A stretch of 13,941 nt of DNA from positions 15,562 to 29,502 of the forward strand of contig MU631965.1 of the NCBI GenBank assembly GCA_026770615.1, given 5' to 3'. Numbering within the stretch: position 1 is the stretch's first letter; each line of letters starts with the position of its first letter. This DNA comes from Pavlovales sp. CCMP2436 (lineage: Eukaryota > Haptophyta > Pavlovophyceae > Pavlovales). The notes under the pieces are model-generated. The model was not told the DNA's origin and searched no databases. It saw only the letters and a program-made list of their open reading frames with translations. Positions 1 through 7,931 of this stretch are shown one piece after another. A program made the translations under genes and the position numbers.

Positions 1-286
1 GGGGGGGGGGTCAGCTCTGAAGGCCTGTCCGCTACAGCAGCAGCAGCACGCGGACGGGCGCGCTTCGGGAATGCGGCGCACGGCACGTTATTATTATTAT
101 GATCGTTATAATCATTATGATCATTATGATGATGATGATCATCATCGTCATCATTATAATTACTATCATTCTTATTGTGATTATTACCATTATCATCATC
201 ATTATTATCATTTTTGTTTTGATGGCGCGGCTTACGGCGTAGGTGGAACACGAAATAGAAAGGGGGTAAAAAGAAGAAAGGCTTAC
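1..286 (-). other. TLDc intron 2 (start), with duplicated donor and an ATN-rich microsatellite
   Basis: The donor GTAAGC is at 286-281. A second copy of the junction (minus-strand CGTGTTCCACCTACGCC followed by GTAAGC) lies 51 nt downstream, with its GT at 235-234. An imperfect trinucleotide tract of ATG/ATT/ATC type fills about 88-222. A short CAG/CTG run (39-49) and a possible acceptor (GCGGACAG, ending at 20) are near the window edge, but the sequence after it does not continue a recognisable TLDc strand. The window starts with a G homopolymer, so the next exon may lie outside. Confidence 0.6.
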
Positions 287-1816
287 TGCGTAGGTGGAGC
301 ACGAGTGGCGAAAAATGGCCCTGGTGAGGTCCTCCGTCAAGCTGGCACGATAACGCGATGCGGCGCCGCCAAACCCCACGAGCTCCTCCACCCCGGCCTG
401 CCCGCGCGCCGCAGGGTTGCCGATCGCTTTGACGTTCTGCACGAAACTACAATAGTTGCCGGAGTATTTTGTGGCGGGAAATGCGTGGAAGCGCGGAGCA
501 AGTGCGAAAAGAGCGCAATCTTCGCTGCCAAAGAAGCGACCCGCCTCGGAGGGCGTCCACGGTGTGTCGACGTACGCCGCCCACGACACGCCGTTGCTCA
601 TCGACACGACGACGAGAGAGGGCCCTCCGTAGCCAACCAGAACCGCCCTAGGGGTGGGGGGGAGGAGAGGGGAGGGGGGAGGGTACGCTGTACATGAATA
701 TTGGGTCACACTGGGCTGAGGTCACACACACACACACACGTACACTCAGAACTAGCGCGAATCGCACCTCCAGCGGTTCAGCAACACACACACATACACT
801 CAGAACGAGCGCAGCATTTATATTTATTTTTATCTCAACTCCAGCGGTACATGCTGAGCTCACTGGGTCGCATAGGACTGCGGCCACACACACACACATT
901 CACACAAAAGGAGCGCAAAATACCTCCAGCGGTTCATGCTGAGCCCCTGCTCCGCCGAGGTGTACAGCAACCTCCACTCGTCAATCGGCGAGCCATTGGA
1001 CGGCTGCGGCACGGCGAGCGAGATGGCCCAGGTGAGCGCAGGAGTGAGCACAAGCGAGGGCGACTCTGCCTCCTCCGAGCCGCTCAGCCCCACCAGGCGC
1101 GGCATCCATCGCTCCTCGGCCACCCGCATTGAGCGGGCAGAGGGCAAGCTCGCAGCAGCCAGCACTGCCACGCCGCGCATCACGAGTAGTTCTGCGACCT
1201 CGCCAAGCCTCGGCACGCACGCGCACGCCCAGCGTACCCATGCAGCGCGCGAGAGCGATCCCACGAGGAGCGCGTCGGCCACCACCGGCTCTAGCGCGCT
1301 CGCCCCGCCAATACCCTGCGCGTCGGAGCAATGGCGCGCGCAGCAGACGAGCAGTGCAAAGAGCGAGGGCTCGTCGAGCGCGCGATCCTCCAGCTCGTCG
1401 CTCGACTCGAGCGCTGCCTTGTCGAGCTCGAGCACCCTGGGGTCGGGCTGCGCGTCGGCTGACGCCATGAGTTCCCACAACACGCCCAGCCGAGCCGCGT
1501 TGGCCAGTCCGGGGTTGAGGTGGGCGCCCGATGCCGGCTTCCAGGCCGCGAGCCCGTCGACCCACGCGCACCACGGCACGCGCGCCAACGGGCCCTCGCC
1601 CCGCGCCATGCGCGCGAAGAGGCGGTCGATCGCTCCAGTTGGCAACATCGCTCCAAAGGCCGTGCCAAACTGCGCGCGGCTAAGCCCGCCCGCGTCACCC
1701 TTGGCGAAGGCGCGCCGCAGGAGCACGAGTTCGTCCTCGTCGAAGCGGCCCGCCTGCGCGGGCTGCGACAGGGCCGCAGCGGCATTCGCCGGGGCGCCGC
1801 TTGGGCTGTTGCCCAT
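287..1816 (-). CDS. TLDc-domain protein, MEAK7/TLDC1-like (partial at 3' end)
   Basis: Two exons are supported: 1816-924 and 647-287, joined by a GT-AG intron (donor GTATTT at 923, acceptor CCCTAG ending at 648). The junction codon AG|G keeps frame and joins NRW to RAVLVGYGGPSLVVV, a normal TLDc core. The first 418 residues are seen. Residues 1-7 are MGNSPSG, an N-myristoylation-type start as in animal MEAK7. Residues about 25-90 are helical and EF-hand-like. The TLDc domain runs from about residue 252, with YTSAEQGLSMNRW, then ALFALAPRFHAFPATKYSG, then ELVGFGG and SLTEDLTR. I chose the ATG at 1816; the same frame opens earlier only with TTG. Exon 2 ends CSTYA|GTAAGC at 287, and the last TLDc strand must lie in a further exon that I cannot identify. 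Family knowledge: TLDc proteins bind or regulate V-ATPase, and MEAK7 is lysosomal and linked to TOR signalling. An inverted CCAAT lies at 1846-1850. The domain call is strong; the subfamily is inferred. Confidence 0.82.
648..923 (-). repeat. TLDc intron 1, made of three tandem copies of the exon-end junction
   Basis: The intron is 276 nt. On the minus strand the exon tail ACCGCTGGAG occurs three times: at the real boundary (943-924), at 858-839 and at 780-768. Each copy is followed by GCGCTCnTTnTG-like sequence and a run of GT repeats; the first and third are then followed by a GACC/GCC-CAG segment. The third copy again has GGAG followed by GT (767-766), so it is a potential second donor; the middle copy reads GGAG followed by TT. 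The units are about 85 and 71 bp long and diverged. A pyrimidine tract at 652-690 precedes the acceptor. Confidence 0.8.
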
Positions 1817-2215
1817 CGGCGTGCGTTTGGCGAGCGCGGCGGAGGCCAATCAACTGACCGAATGTGCTATGTTCAGTAGAGCGCATCCAGGGGGATGATT
1901 GTGGAGTACTCTCGATCACGGTTTTCCGGCGGTGATACCACAGGTGATACTCGTGATGACCCTCACCTCGCCGTCGGGCCGTGTAGGTTCAGGGTGATAA
2001 ACCCGTACATGAAGTTAATACCCGAACCTGAAGAAGAAAGAAACCTGAACGTCGATCATGTCAACCAGGTGTCGGGCTGAAATACCGATGTTGTTCCCCG
2101 TCAAACTCTGCGTCGTATCTGTAGGGTGTCGATAACTCAGCACGAAACATCAGCCGAGTGTCAGCTTTTCACTGTACACCGAGAGCTGGCTCCTGCATGG
2201 TGTCTTCAAGGTTCT

Positions 2216-2275
2216 ACTAGCCAATTGAGGAGCCGCTGAGCGCTAACTAGCCAATTGAGGAGCCGCCGAGCGCTA
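2216..2275. repeat. 30-bp tandem duplication
   Basis: Two adjacent 30-bp copies beginning ACTAGCCAATTGAGGAGCCG differ by a single base (GCTGAG versus GCCGAG). A third copy starts (ACT) and stops. Each copy carries a CCAAT pentamer, so the duplication also doubles a possible CCAAT box upstream of the plus-strand gene. Confidence 0.85.
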
Positions 2276-2321
2276 ACTGGGCGAGCCAAATGAGCTGCGG
2301 TGCTTGTCCAAATCCACGCCA

Positions 2322-2345
2322 AAGTGTCGCGATATCGCGACACTT
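2322..2345. promoter_or_regulatory. Perfect 24-bp palindrome
   Basis: The half site AAGTGTCGCGAT is followed directly by its exact reverse complement, with no spacer. It lies about 30 bp upstream of the TATA-like box of the gene starting at 2504 and about 500 bp upstream of the minus-strand TLDc gene. This geometry would suit a dimeric transcription factor site, but that role is inferred. Confidence 0.6.
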
Positions 2346-2503
2346 CTTGAGTTGATATCTGCCACGATGCCTGTTTAAATACCGCAGTGGGCAAGTCAAA
2401 GTACAGTTGCAACTGATTCGCCGAAGCTCTGCCGAGTTGCTCAAGCAGGCCCAGCGCGCATCAGGAGCTCTCACAGCGCGCGCCAGGACGCTCTCCCAGC
2501 GCC

Positions 2504-3031
2504 ATGGCCTTCGCACGGCCGGATAATGACCTGATGGACATCCTCTCGGCGACGACAGGCACCTACACAATGTCCGAGGAGGATGCCGAGCGCGAGGCAG
2601 CCATCCGCGTCAAGACGGAGGTGAGTGCGCCGGCGATGCAACCGGCCTCAATGGACGCATGAAGGACGGTCCCTCACTGGCTTCCCCTCCCCGCTGCCTT
2701 GCCCCTCCCCTGCAGGCGCTCGAACGATGGACGGCAATCGCCGGCCGCGCTCAGGGTGAGCCACGCACCCGCTAGCCGCAACACTGCCACCCCGATGCGC
2801 CGCGCCGATGTTCTCGCGCGCCGCTTGCAGCGAGCCTGCCTTTTGCTAGACACTTCCATGAGATTTCGTGCTGACTCTCACCTCGCCACTCCCCTGTGCG
2901 CGCCGCCTGCAGTGGCCAGCCCCACAATCGACGGTCTCGCAAACCGGATCAAAGAGCTCACGCGTGAGAAACACCGCCTGTACCAGTCGATCCATACCAG
3001 GCAAACGCTGCTCTTCGGCAAGACCTCGTGA
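2504..3031 (+). CDS. Unrecognised 91-residue protein, three exons, coiled-coil-like C-terminus
   Basis: Exons are 2504-2620, 2716-2755 and 2913-3031 (TGA at 3029-3031). Donors are GTGAGT and GTGAGC; both acceptors are TGCAG after pyrimidine-rich sequence. Phases agree (117, 40 and 119 nt; 276 nt total). The ATG sits in a good context (GCGCCATGG). The N-terminus, MAFARPDNDLMDILSATTGT, is followed by an acidic stretch (SEEDAERE). The C-terminus (residues about 58-85) has the heptad-like pattern LANRIKELTREKHRLYQSIH, suggesting a short amphipathic helix or coiled coil. No signal peptide, membrane segment or metal-binding motif is visible. I do not recognise the family. The gene model is well supported by splice signals and frame; function is unknown. 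It could be a small adaptor subunit of a larger complex, which is only a guess from size and helix. Confidence 0.72.
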
Positions 3032-3765
3032 GCTCGCGTGGAGCTCCACGATTTGAAGCGTTAGCCCGACGCTGCGCTTGCCCAAGTCGGCATGCCCAGC
3101 TCCAGCGTCGTCGTCGCCGTCGCCGTCGCCTGCTGTTCCATTGCACCCCTTGCCTATCACTATCAATCGGCCGATCCCACTGGACGCATGACAGAGTACG
3201 TCTGCACGAATCATGTATATATATATAGCTCTATTTTGATATACAATTATAAGTATATGTACTATCTGCGAGCAGTGAGGGCGACTAGCCTTGCGCAGTG
3301 TGGAGCGGGGCAATGGGCATTGGCTGAGCGGCCACCTATTTTTTATTTGGAAGAATAGGATTTGGTGGGCCTGGCAATAATAGAGCTACAAGACGGGCGC
3401 GCCAACATAGGGCCTGCCACAGGGTTGAAATCCGAATTAATCGCCAGTCCGCGAGAAAATTGAGAAAAATCCGGGGAAAATCCGGAGCGGCGGAGCTGCA
3501 ACTCACGAACCGGGTTGGGCACAAAGTTAAGAATATAGGAGTTAGTATTGGTTGCAGGTTAATCGTTGAGCCATAGTCCTAGATCGCCCGCCTCACTTTT
3601 GCCTGAAAACGAATCCTGCATCCCCCATCGACGTTCCCCGTTGGTGGAGTGCCCTCGTGTGCAGCAGCACCCAAGTGATCAAGGGAGCGGGTGCATACAA
3701 AAAAAACGAAAAAAACGGAAAAAACGAAAGCGGTCGCGTGCCTTCGGGCTTCACGCCATGCATGT

Positions 3766-3771
3766 GTGTGT

Positions 3772-3800
<29 letters not shown>
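3766..3800. repeat. GT dinucleotide microsatellite
   Basis: A nearly pure GT run follows CATGCATGTGTGTGTT and ends at TATGCCCGG. It creates Cys-Val or His-Thr ORFs on both strands, which I treat as artefacts. Confidence 0.9.
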
Positions 3801-3803
<3 letters not shown>

Positions 3804-3819
3804 CCCGGAAATAATTCAC

Positions 3820-3836
3820 GGGGGGCTTCGCCCCCC
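3820..3836. repeat. GC-rich hairpin GGGGGG-CTTCG-CCCCCC
   Basis: Six G, the pentamer CTTCG and six C form a very stable stem with a three-base loop. Similar GC-rich inverted motifs recur near 3875-3910 and at 6080-6290, so this may be a dispersed low-complexity repeat rather than a terminator. Confidence 0.6.
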
Positions 3837-4338
3837 ATACCGTCCACGTCTACGGCGGGCTTTTCTATTTTTCTAGGGGCTCCGCCGGTCCGCCCCCGAC
3901 CCCCGCGCCCACGGGCACGGCAAATTATCAGTGGTGCAGTGCGATGTGAGCTCCCCATCGATTTGCTAGAACCCGAGCTTCAAAAAAAGTAGCGCAAGCA
4001 GCACGTGGCCAGAGAGACTCGAACATGACGGGAACGCCGCGTCGTGCGCGGGCAGGGCGATTGTCTCTCTTGACAATACCATCCTGTCCAGGCGTGACGG
4101 CGACTGTCCGTCAAGGCCACCCGCTGTCCGGGCAGGACAACTGTCTGTCACTGAGACCCCCCCTCCACCCCCCCACCTCCCCACCCCACCCTCGTCGGCC
4201 GCCGCCGGACGCCGCCGCCGGCAGCGGCGGGGGTTTAGGCCCCGGAGGGCATATCTGCGACAGCACACGGCTTGGGCCAAATATTTCTTAGAAATAATTT
4301 AAAATTTAGAGCGGCTACGCGCCGAAGACTTCGACGCC

Positions 4339-5185
4339 ATGACTGGTACGGCGCGACGTGTGTGTGTTGGAGAGGGGGGGTGGCGGTGAGGGACAGGGTG
4401 GGCGGAGGACAGATGGGGTGCGCGAGAGGGTAGCCTCTGCGACTGGCGCTGAACGATCGGCGCGCCAATTGGCGCGCTTGGCGCGCAGGGGACGCTTCGT
4501 GGGGCGATGCGAGTCGAGGGCAGATGGGAGGCCTTCGCTGCATGCGGCCGCCCTGCCTGCCGCCGACTGTGCTGGAGGGGGGCGAGTTGGCTGCGAGCCG
4601 GAGAGGTTTGGCAGTGCGCGTCAGCCCCGTACTTACCCTAGCTCTCCCACGCCGCCCCTTTACCGCTCGACAGTAAAGCGCAGGAACCACGGCCGCAACA
4701 AGCACGGGCGCGGCCACGTGAAGCGCGTGCGCTGCGTGTCCACGGGGAAGGCCATCCCCAAGGACAAGGCGGTGAAGCGCTTTGTCGTGCGCAACATCGT
4801 TGAGACCTCGGCGCTGCGCGACATGAAGGAGGCGAGCTGCATCGAGGGTGCGCGCAGGCCCGTGTAGCGAATGTGGTGCCTCAGTGCCAGTGTCCCCGCC
4901 AGCGCCCCACTAGCGCCTCGCCAGTGCCACTGCCCGTGTGCGTGCGCCAGTGCCTTCTCAGGCTGACGACTGCGCGCTCGTCAGCACCGCCAGCGCCCGC
5001 TCGGCCGCTCACGCATTGGCTCCCGCGTGCCCCACCCGTGCGCAGGCTACCAGCTCCCCAAGATCTACATTAAGAACTACTACTGCATCGAGGCGGCCAT
5101 CCACCAGCGCGTCGTGCGCGTGCGCAACCGCCAGGCGCGTAAGATCCGCACGCCGCCCGAGCGGCCCCGCCCGCCGCGCCAGTAA
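4339..5185 (+). CDS. RPS26: 40S ribosomal protein eS26
   Basis: Exons are 4339-4345 (ATGACTG), 4674-4847 and 5046-5185 (TAA at 5183-5185), giving 106 residues. Introns are 328 and 198 nt with donors GTACGG and GTGCGC and acceptors CGACAG and GCGCAG. The phases fit exactly. The start [18 protein letters not shown] matches the eS26 N-terminus; VPKDK-like [17 protein letters not shown] and [12 protein letters not shown] are family hallmarks, and the tail [12 protein letters not shown] is typical. eS26 sits at the mRNA exit channel of the 40S subunit and contacts mRNA upstream of the start codon. Of the four zinc ligands known in animal eS26 (C23, C26, C74, C77), this protein keeps C23 and C74 but has T26 and A77. 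It is somewhat shorter than human eS26 (115). The seven-base first coding exon is inferred from phase and the MT start; the two other exons are certain. Confidence 0.93.
4460..4477. repeat. 18-bp perfect palindrome in RPS26 intron 1
   Basis: GCGCGCCAATTGGCGCGC is its own reverse complement and is followed by another GGCGCGC-type unit (4479-4486). It is inside the first RPS26 intron. A regulatory role is possible but not shown. Confidence 0.6.
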
Positions 5186-5845
5186 GCATTCCGGAGCATG
5201 CGCAAGCACACGGGGACGCCGGCAGGAGGTCAGCACTTCTCGCGGGCTGCGCGTGGCGCCGAGCGCTCAGGGCCCGGTGGCGAAGCGGGGACTCAGCGCG
5301 AGCCCCGCTCCGCCATCTGCGAAGAGGGCCCTCGATCTCGGCGCAAAAAGCTACGCGGCTTCGCCAGGGCTCCGAGGAGGGAGCAGCGAGGTCCGGGGTG
5401 GGGGGGCTCAGCGTGGAGTCCTCCCAGAAGTGTCTCGAATCTGCGCGCTGGCGGATTTTGGGCGCAGGCGGCGGCCTGATAGGCGCTGGCTCGAGCGCGC
5501 GCGAGATGACGCGAGGTCAGGGAGCGGCCTGGCACGATTGATACGGCTGCATCTGAATGTCGATACATACCGGGCGATACTACCCGGGCGGCCATCAGGG
5601 CTGACATGCTCTCGTAACAAACCAATAACCATGCACAACTACTCTTGCTTCCCGAATCGTGACAGGGGGGGTACGCGTACTCCCCTTGAGCGATCTCGAC
5701 TCGAGAGAGACGTTCAAAATTAAATTAAGTTAGCGAGACCTCGTCTTTTCGGTACTTACAAATTTATTGAATTGAAATTATACAGAAATAGGCCTAGGTA
5801 GCTCTGCGCCTGGTTCCGGTGGTCTGACAATTATGGAAGCGCTTA
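5186..5845. other. Region downstream of RPS26
   Basis: This stretch should contain the RPS26 3' untranslated region; no AATAAA is seen on the plus strand. It is GC-rich to about 5640 and AT-rich from 5715 to 5785. Long ORFs here lack recognisable protein character and overlap the RPS26 exons out of frame. A minus-strand AATAAA (TTTATT at 5763-5768) lies about 75 nt after the minus-strand stop at 5843-5845. Confidence 0.4.
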
Positions 5846-6008
5846 ATGCGATATGATCCCGCCAGCTAAAGCGACCAGATCTTCCCAAATTAGGCCATGG
5901 AACTCGATCGAGAGCACACGTTGCATATAACCGCCGGTTCCACCCAGGCCGGGCTGAAGGGTATTGGATCCCGTCATTGAATTCGCAAAAATGCGCATTA
6001 CTTTGAAA
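5843..6008 (-). pseudogene. Coding-like fragment, weakly haem-peroxidase-like
   Basis: The minus-strand frame ending in TAA at 5845-5843 reads GGTGGYMQRVLSIEF and then LIWEDLVALAGG, without a recognisable start. Motifs of the form W-x-DL-x-x-LAGG occur in the helix before the proximal haem region of class I and related peroxidases, but the sequence stops right after it, where a peroxidase should continue. Its 5' side runs into a poly-G/C tract. An AATAAA follows on the same strand at 5768-5763. It could be a last exon, a relic, or chance. I give the peroxidase idea low weight. Confidence 0.25.
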
Positions 6009-6290
6009 GCCCCCCCCCCCACCCCCCCAGGGTCACCGGGCTGGAATCTCTTTCTTTTGGTGCCGACCGGCGCCGGCCCCAGTGTGGGGGTTTGGCGCAG
6101 CCCCCCCCTCCCCCCCACTGTGGGGGGGGGGGGGCAGCCCCCTCCCCCCCGTGTGCGTGCGCGTGTGTGTGGGGGGGAGAGGAGGGGGGGCAGCCCCCCC
6201 ACCAGTGTGGGCGTTTAAGCTGGGAGCGTAGCGGCCCCGCCGGCCGGCGGCCGATCAGTGTAGGTGGGGGCGCGCAGCCCCCACACTGAT
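6009..6290. repeat. G/C-homopolymer repeat cluster with CAGTGTGGG...GCAGCCCC units
   Basis: Degenerate units of the form CAGTGTGGGGG then GGCGCAGCCCCC occur near 6080, 6116, 6165, 6208 and 6256. The last pairs with a closing CACACTGATGG, so individual units can fold into hairpins. Long G and C runs (6010-6030, 6100-6150, 6168-6200) make this region prone to slippage and assembly error. Confidence 0.65.
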
Positions 6291-6393
6291 GGTACCAGAC
6301 TTTCAGGGCGGCCGTGGGCCGCCTTCGCAGCTCTAATCGTGCAAGTTAATATTTCCTAATTTTATAGAACTATCACTGTAATTATTAACTATA

Positions 6394-6840
6394 TATTTAT
6401 GATAGGGGTTCAAGCTGGCGTCTGACTGTTCTGAATGTTGTGCTGGTCTGAGCGCTGCGTCGCCCATTGCCTGCTGCGTGCCTTAGTCGGCTGCGCTGGC
6501 TTGGGCGCCACCGCGCGTGCCGATGGATTTATGTATTTATGATAGGGATTCAAGCTGGCGTCTGACTGTTCTGAATGTTGTGCTGGTCTGAGCGCTGCGT
6601 CGCCTATTGCCTGCTGCGTGCCTTACAGGGGATCGCGGGCAATAAGAAACCGTCGTGTTAAGAAACTGAGCCTCGTTTTTTGCCCTTCAATAGTAATTTA
6701 AACCAAAATTTAACAATTGTTCGTATGTAATTTGCTAAGAAACTCAGCCTCAGCCTCAAAAAGCGCCGTTCTTATTGCCCGCGATCCCCTGTACATAGTA
6801 GGCTGCGCTGGCTTGAGCGCCACCGCGCGTGCCGATGGAT
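6394..6840 (+). repeat. Two tandem copies of a 140-bp dispersed repeat, second copy interrupted
   Basis: Copy 1 runs from about 6394 to 6528 and copy 2 from about 6534 to 6840. The sequence TTTATGATAGGG at 6397 recurs at 6537, a period of 140. Copies share GTCTGACTGTTCTGAATGTT, GCGCTGCGTCGCC and ACCGCGCGTGCCGATGGAT with few differences. Copy 2 is split at 6626-6791 by an element with perfect terminal inverted repeats. A third, diverged copy lies inverted at 12887-12988, so the unit is dispersed and not only tandem. Confidence 0.85.
6626..6791. mobile_element. 166-bp MITE with 23-bp perfect terminal inverted repeats
   Basis: The element starts CAGGGGATCGCGGGC and ends with the exact reverse complement; 23 bases match at each end (6626-6648 and 6769-6791). 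It is flanked by TA on both sides (6624-6625 and 6792-6793). It has no ORF and is AT-rich inside, with two related internal stretches (AAGAAACTGAGCCTCG and AAGAAACTCAGCCTCA). The uninterrupted neighbouring copy reads CCTTAGTCGGCTGCG, which is the empty site. A TA target duplication with ends beginning CAG fits the Tc1/mariner group, so this would be a non-autonomous member; other superfamilies are less likely because no longer duplication is visible. Confidence 0.85.
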
Positions 6841-7421
6841 CTCCGGTAGTGTGCCCAGGCAAGGGCGTTTAGGGAGATGATCTGCTGGTTGCTGTCTGTC
6901 GTGTTCCCACGCTGGGCAGCGATCGGGGCCAGGATCTATATGTACATATATATATTACTTTATCCCGTCCAAGAGGAGGCCGGTGTTCGTTGTCGACAAG
7001 AAGGTGGACTGCTCCGACGGTTCGACGTGCGGGCTATGGCTTCGGTCACCTCCGGTCAGTCTGCAAGTGGGGGATGACCATCCTGAGCAGTGTGCACCTC
7101 CATAATTGAAGACAGAGCTCGATCTAGGCTTGCTGGGTTCGTCTCGGAGAAGTCTATTCTATACATTTATCAGAAATTTGTGAATTCGAATGCGTGGGGT
7201 AGTAAATCAGTAACTAACAAAGTGGTCTATTTTAAAATGGGGGATTGGTGGATACAGTATTCAGCACAACGAAGAAAATATTAAAATGTGAGAAAAATTG
7301 GATACAGTATATAGCATTTTGATTTGTGCGTGTGTAATTTTAAGAGACAAGTTAGTTATTGGGCGTCCATTTTTATAAAAAGTTAGATACGAATCTACTG
7401 CAGATACATATATTTAAAAAT
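6841..7421. other. AT-rich non-coding stretch with an inverted related fragment
   Basis: A TA-rich patch occurs at 6937-6960. The segment 7032-7088 resembles, in inverted orientation, 7457-7503 inside the broken ORF that follows: 25 of 28 bases, then 15 of 18, with an 11-base insertion between. In the intervening AT-rich DNA a short motif (TTGG followed by ATACAGTATnnAGCA) occurs twice, at about 7245-7265 and 7298-7317. No gene is supported. Confidence 0.45.
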
Positions 7422-7852
7422 TTACTGGCCACATTTCGTTGTTGACTTCGGCGAAGCGCTCATGATGGTCGTCCTCTGACCGGGGGTGACCTGAGCCATA
7501 GCCTGCGCGATGACTTCGCTCTCCGTCTCCGCGTGCGGGTAATTAGTGGACGCTCCGGCCTCGACGCTCCGGCCTCCGCGAGCGGGTAGCTGGCGGGCGC
7601 AGGAGTGGACCTTTTGAAGAAGGTGGACATGAGCGGCTGGTCAGTAGCAGGGCTCTTCATCTGCTGCGGCTTGTAGGACTCATGGTCGTCAGAGTGCGCC
7701 CGATAGATATGCCCATATTTTGTGATCATGTCGTCTTTGCGCCTATTGCACACCATTTGCAAGTTGAGCAAGCCAGCGCGGTGAGCATCGAGGCAGATGG
7801 GGCAGTGGACACGCTCAATCGCCTTTCTCCGTGAACGGCAGATATTCGATTT
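7422..7852 (-). pseudogene. Zinc-finger-like ORF broken by a 14-bp tandem duplication
   Basis: The minus-strand frame is open from 7852 and contains CPIC, then a cysteine, then HIYRAH, a spacing that loosely suggests a C2H2 or BED-type zinc finger, followed by a Pro/Ser-rich linker (STFFKRSTPAPASYP). A perfect 14-bp tandem duplication at 7549-7576 shifts the frame. Downstream of it a different frame gives a natural-looking continuation (ESEVIAQAMAQVTPGQ) to TAA at 7424-7422, so the open frames before and after the duplication look like parts of one gene. No ATG precedes the CPIC motif, and a TGA lies at 7855-7853, so an upstream exon or further loss is needed. I do not recognise the family; a transposon-derived protein is one option. 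Confidence 0.4.
7549..7576. repeat. 14-bp tandem duplication, frame-shifting
   Basis: GACGCTCCGGCCTC occurs twice head to tail without mismatch. Because 14 is not a multiple of three, it changes the frame of the minus-strand ORF that covers it, and the reading that looks protein-like switches frame at this point. Confidence 0.85.
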
Positions 7853-7931
7853 TCAGTGATGGGCCTTCAGCGCACAGGCGCAGCTGGAGGTACCTGCGGG
7901 CACGGCTGATTCACTTGCGAGAGTGACGTCG

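Larger units (their letters stand above)
1817..2503. promoter_or_regulatory. Divergent intergenic region between the TLDc gene and the 91-aa gene
   Basis: The region separates two genes read away from each other, so it should hold both promoters. It has a 30-bp tandem duplication (2216-2245 and 2246-2275, one mismatch), a perfect palindrome at 2322-2345 and a TATA-like TTTAAATA at 2374-2381. The TATA-like box is about 125 nt upstream of the ATG at 2504, which would allow a leader of roughly 100 nt. I see no convincing exon in 1850-2500. Confidence 0.5.
3032..4338. other. Intergenic region before RPS26
   Basis: No exon could be supported here. The stretch holds a GTC/GCC-rich run near 3100-3130, a TA-rich patch near 3214-3260, A-rich runs with AAAAACGAAAAAAACGG-type sequence at 3700-3728, a GT microsatellite at 3766-3800, a GC hairpin at 3820-3836 and a C-rich pyrimidine tract at 4158-4195. 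The last 60 bases before the RPS26 ATG are AT-rich (4278-4308). Confidence 0.5.

Noticed and set aside
860..923. C-terminal residues after NRW in the unspliced TLDc frame
   Set aside because: They come from reading the donor and GT repeat; splicing to 647 restores the TLDc domain in frame.
936..1898. 320-codon plus-strand ORF opposite the TLDc exon
   Set aside because: It is antisense to a domain-supported exon and Ser/Ala-rich without motifs.
3820..3836. Rho-independent terminator
   Set aside because: There is no T-run after the stem, and the surroundings are eukaryotic; it is better seen as a GC-rich repeat.
3593..3958. His-Thr-rich minus-strand ORF
   Set aside because: It is generated by the GT microsatellite and GC hairpin; no conserved features.
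4938..5723. 261-codon plus-strand ORF
   Set aside because: It overlaps the RPS26 intron and last exon out of frame; Arg/Ala/Ser-rich translation is typical of a shadow in GC-rich DNA.
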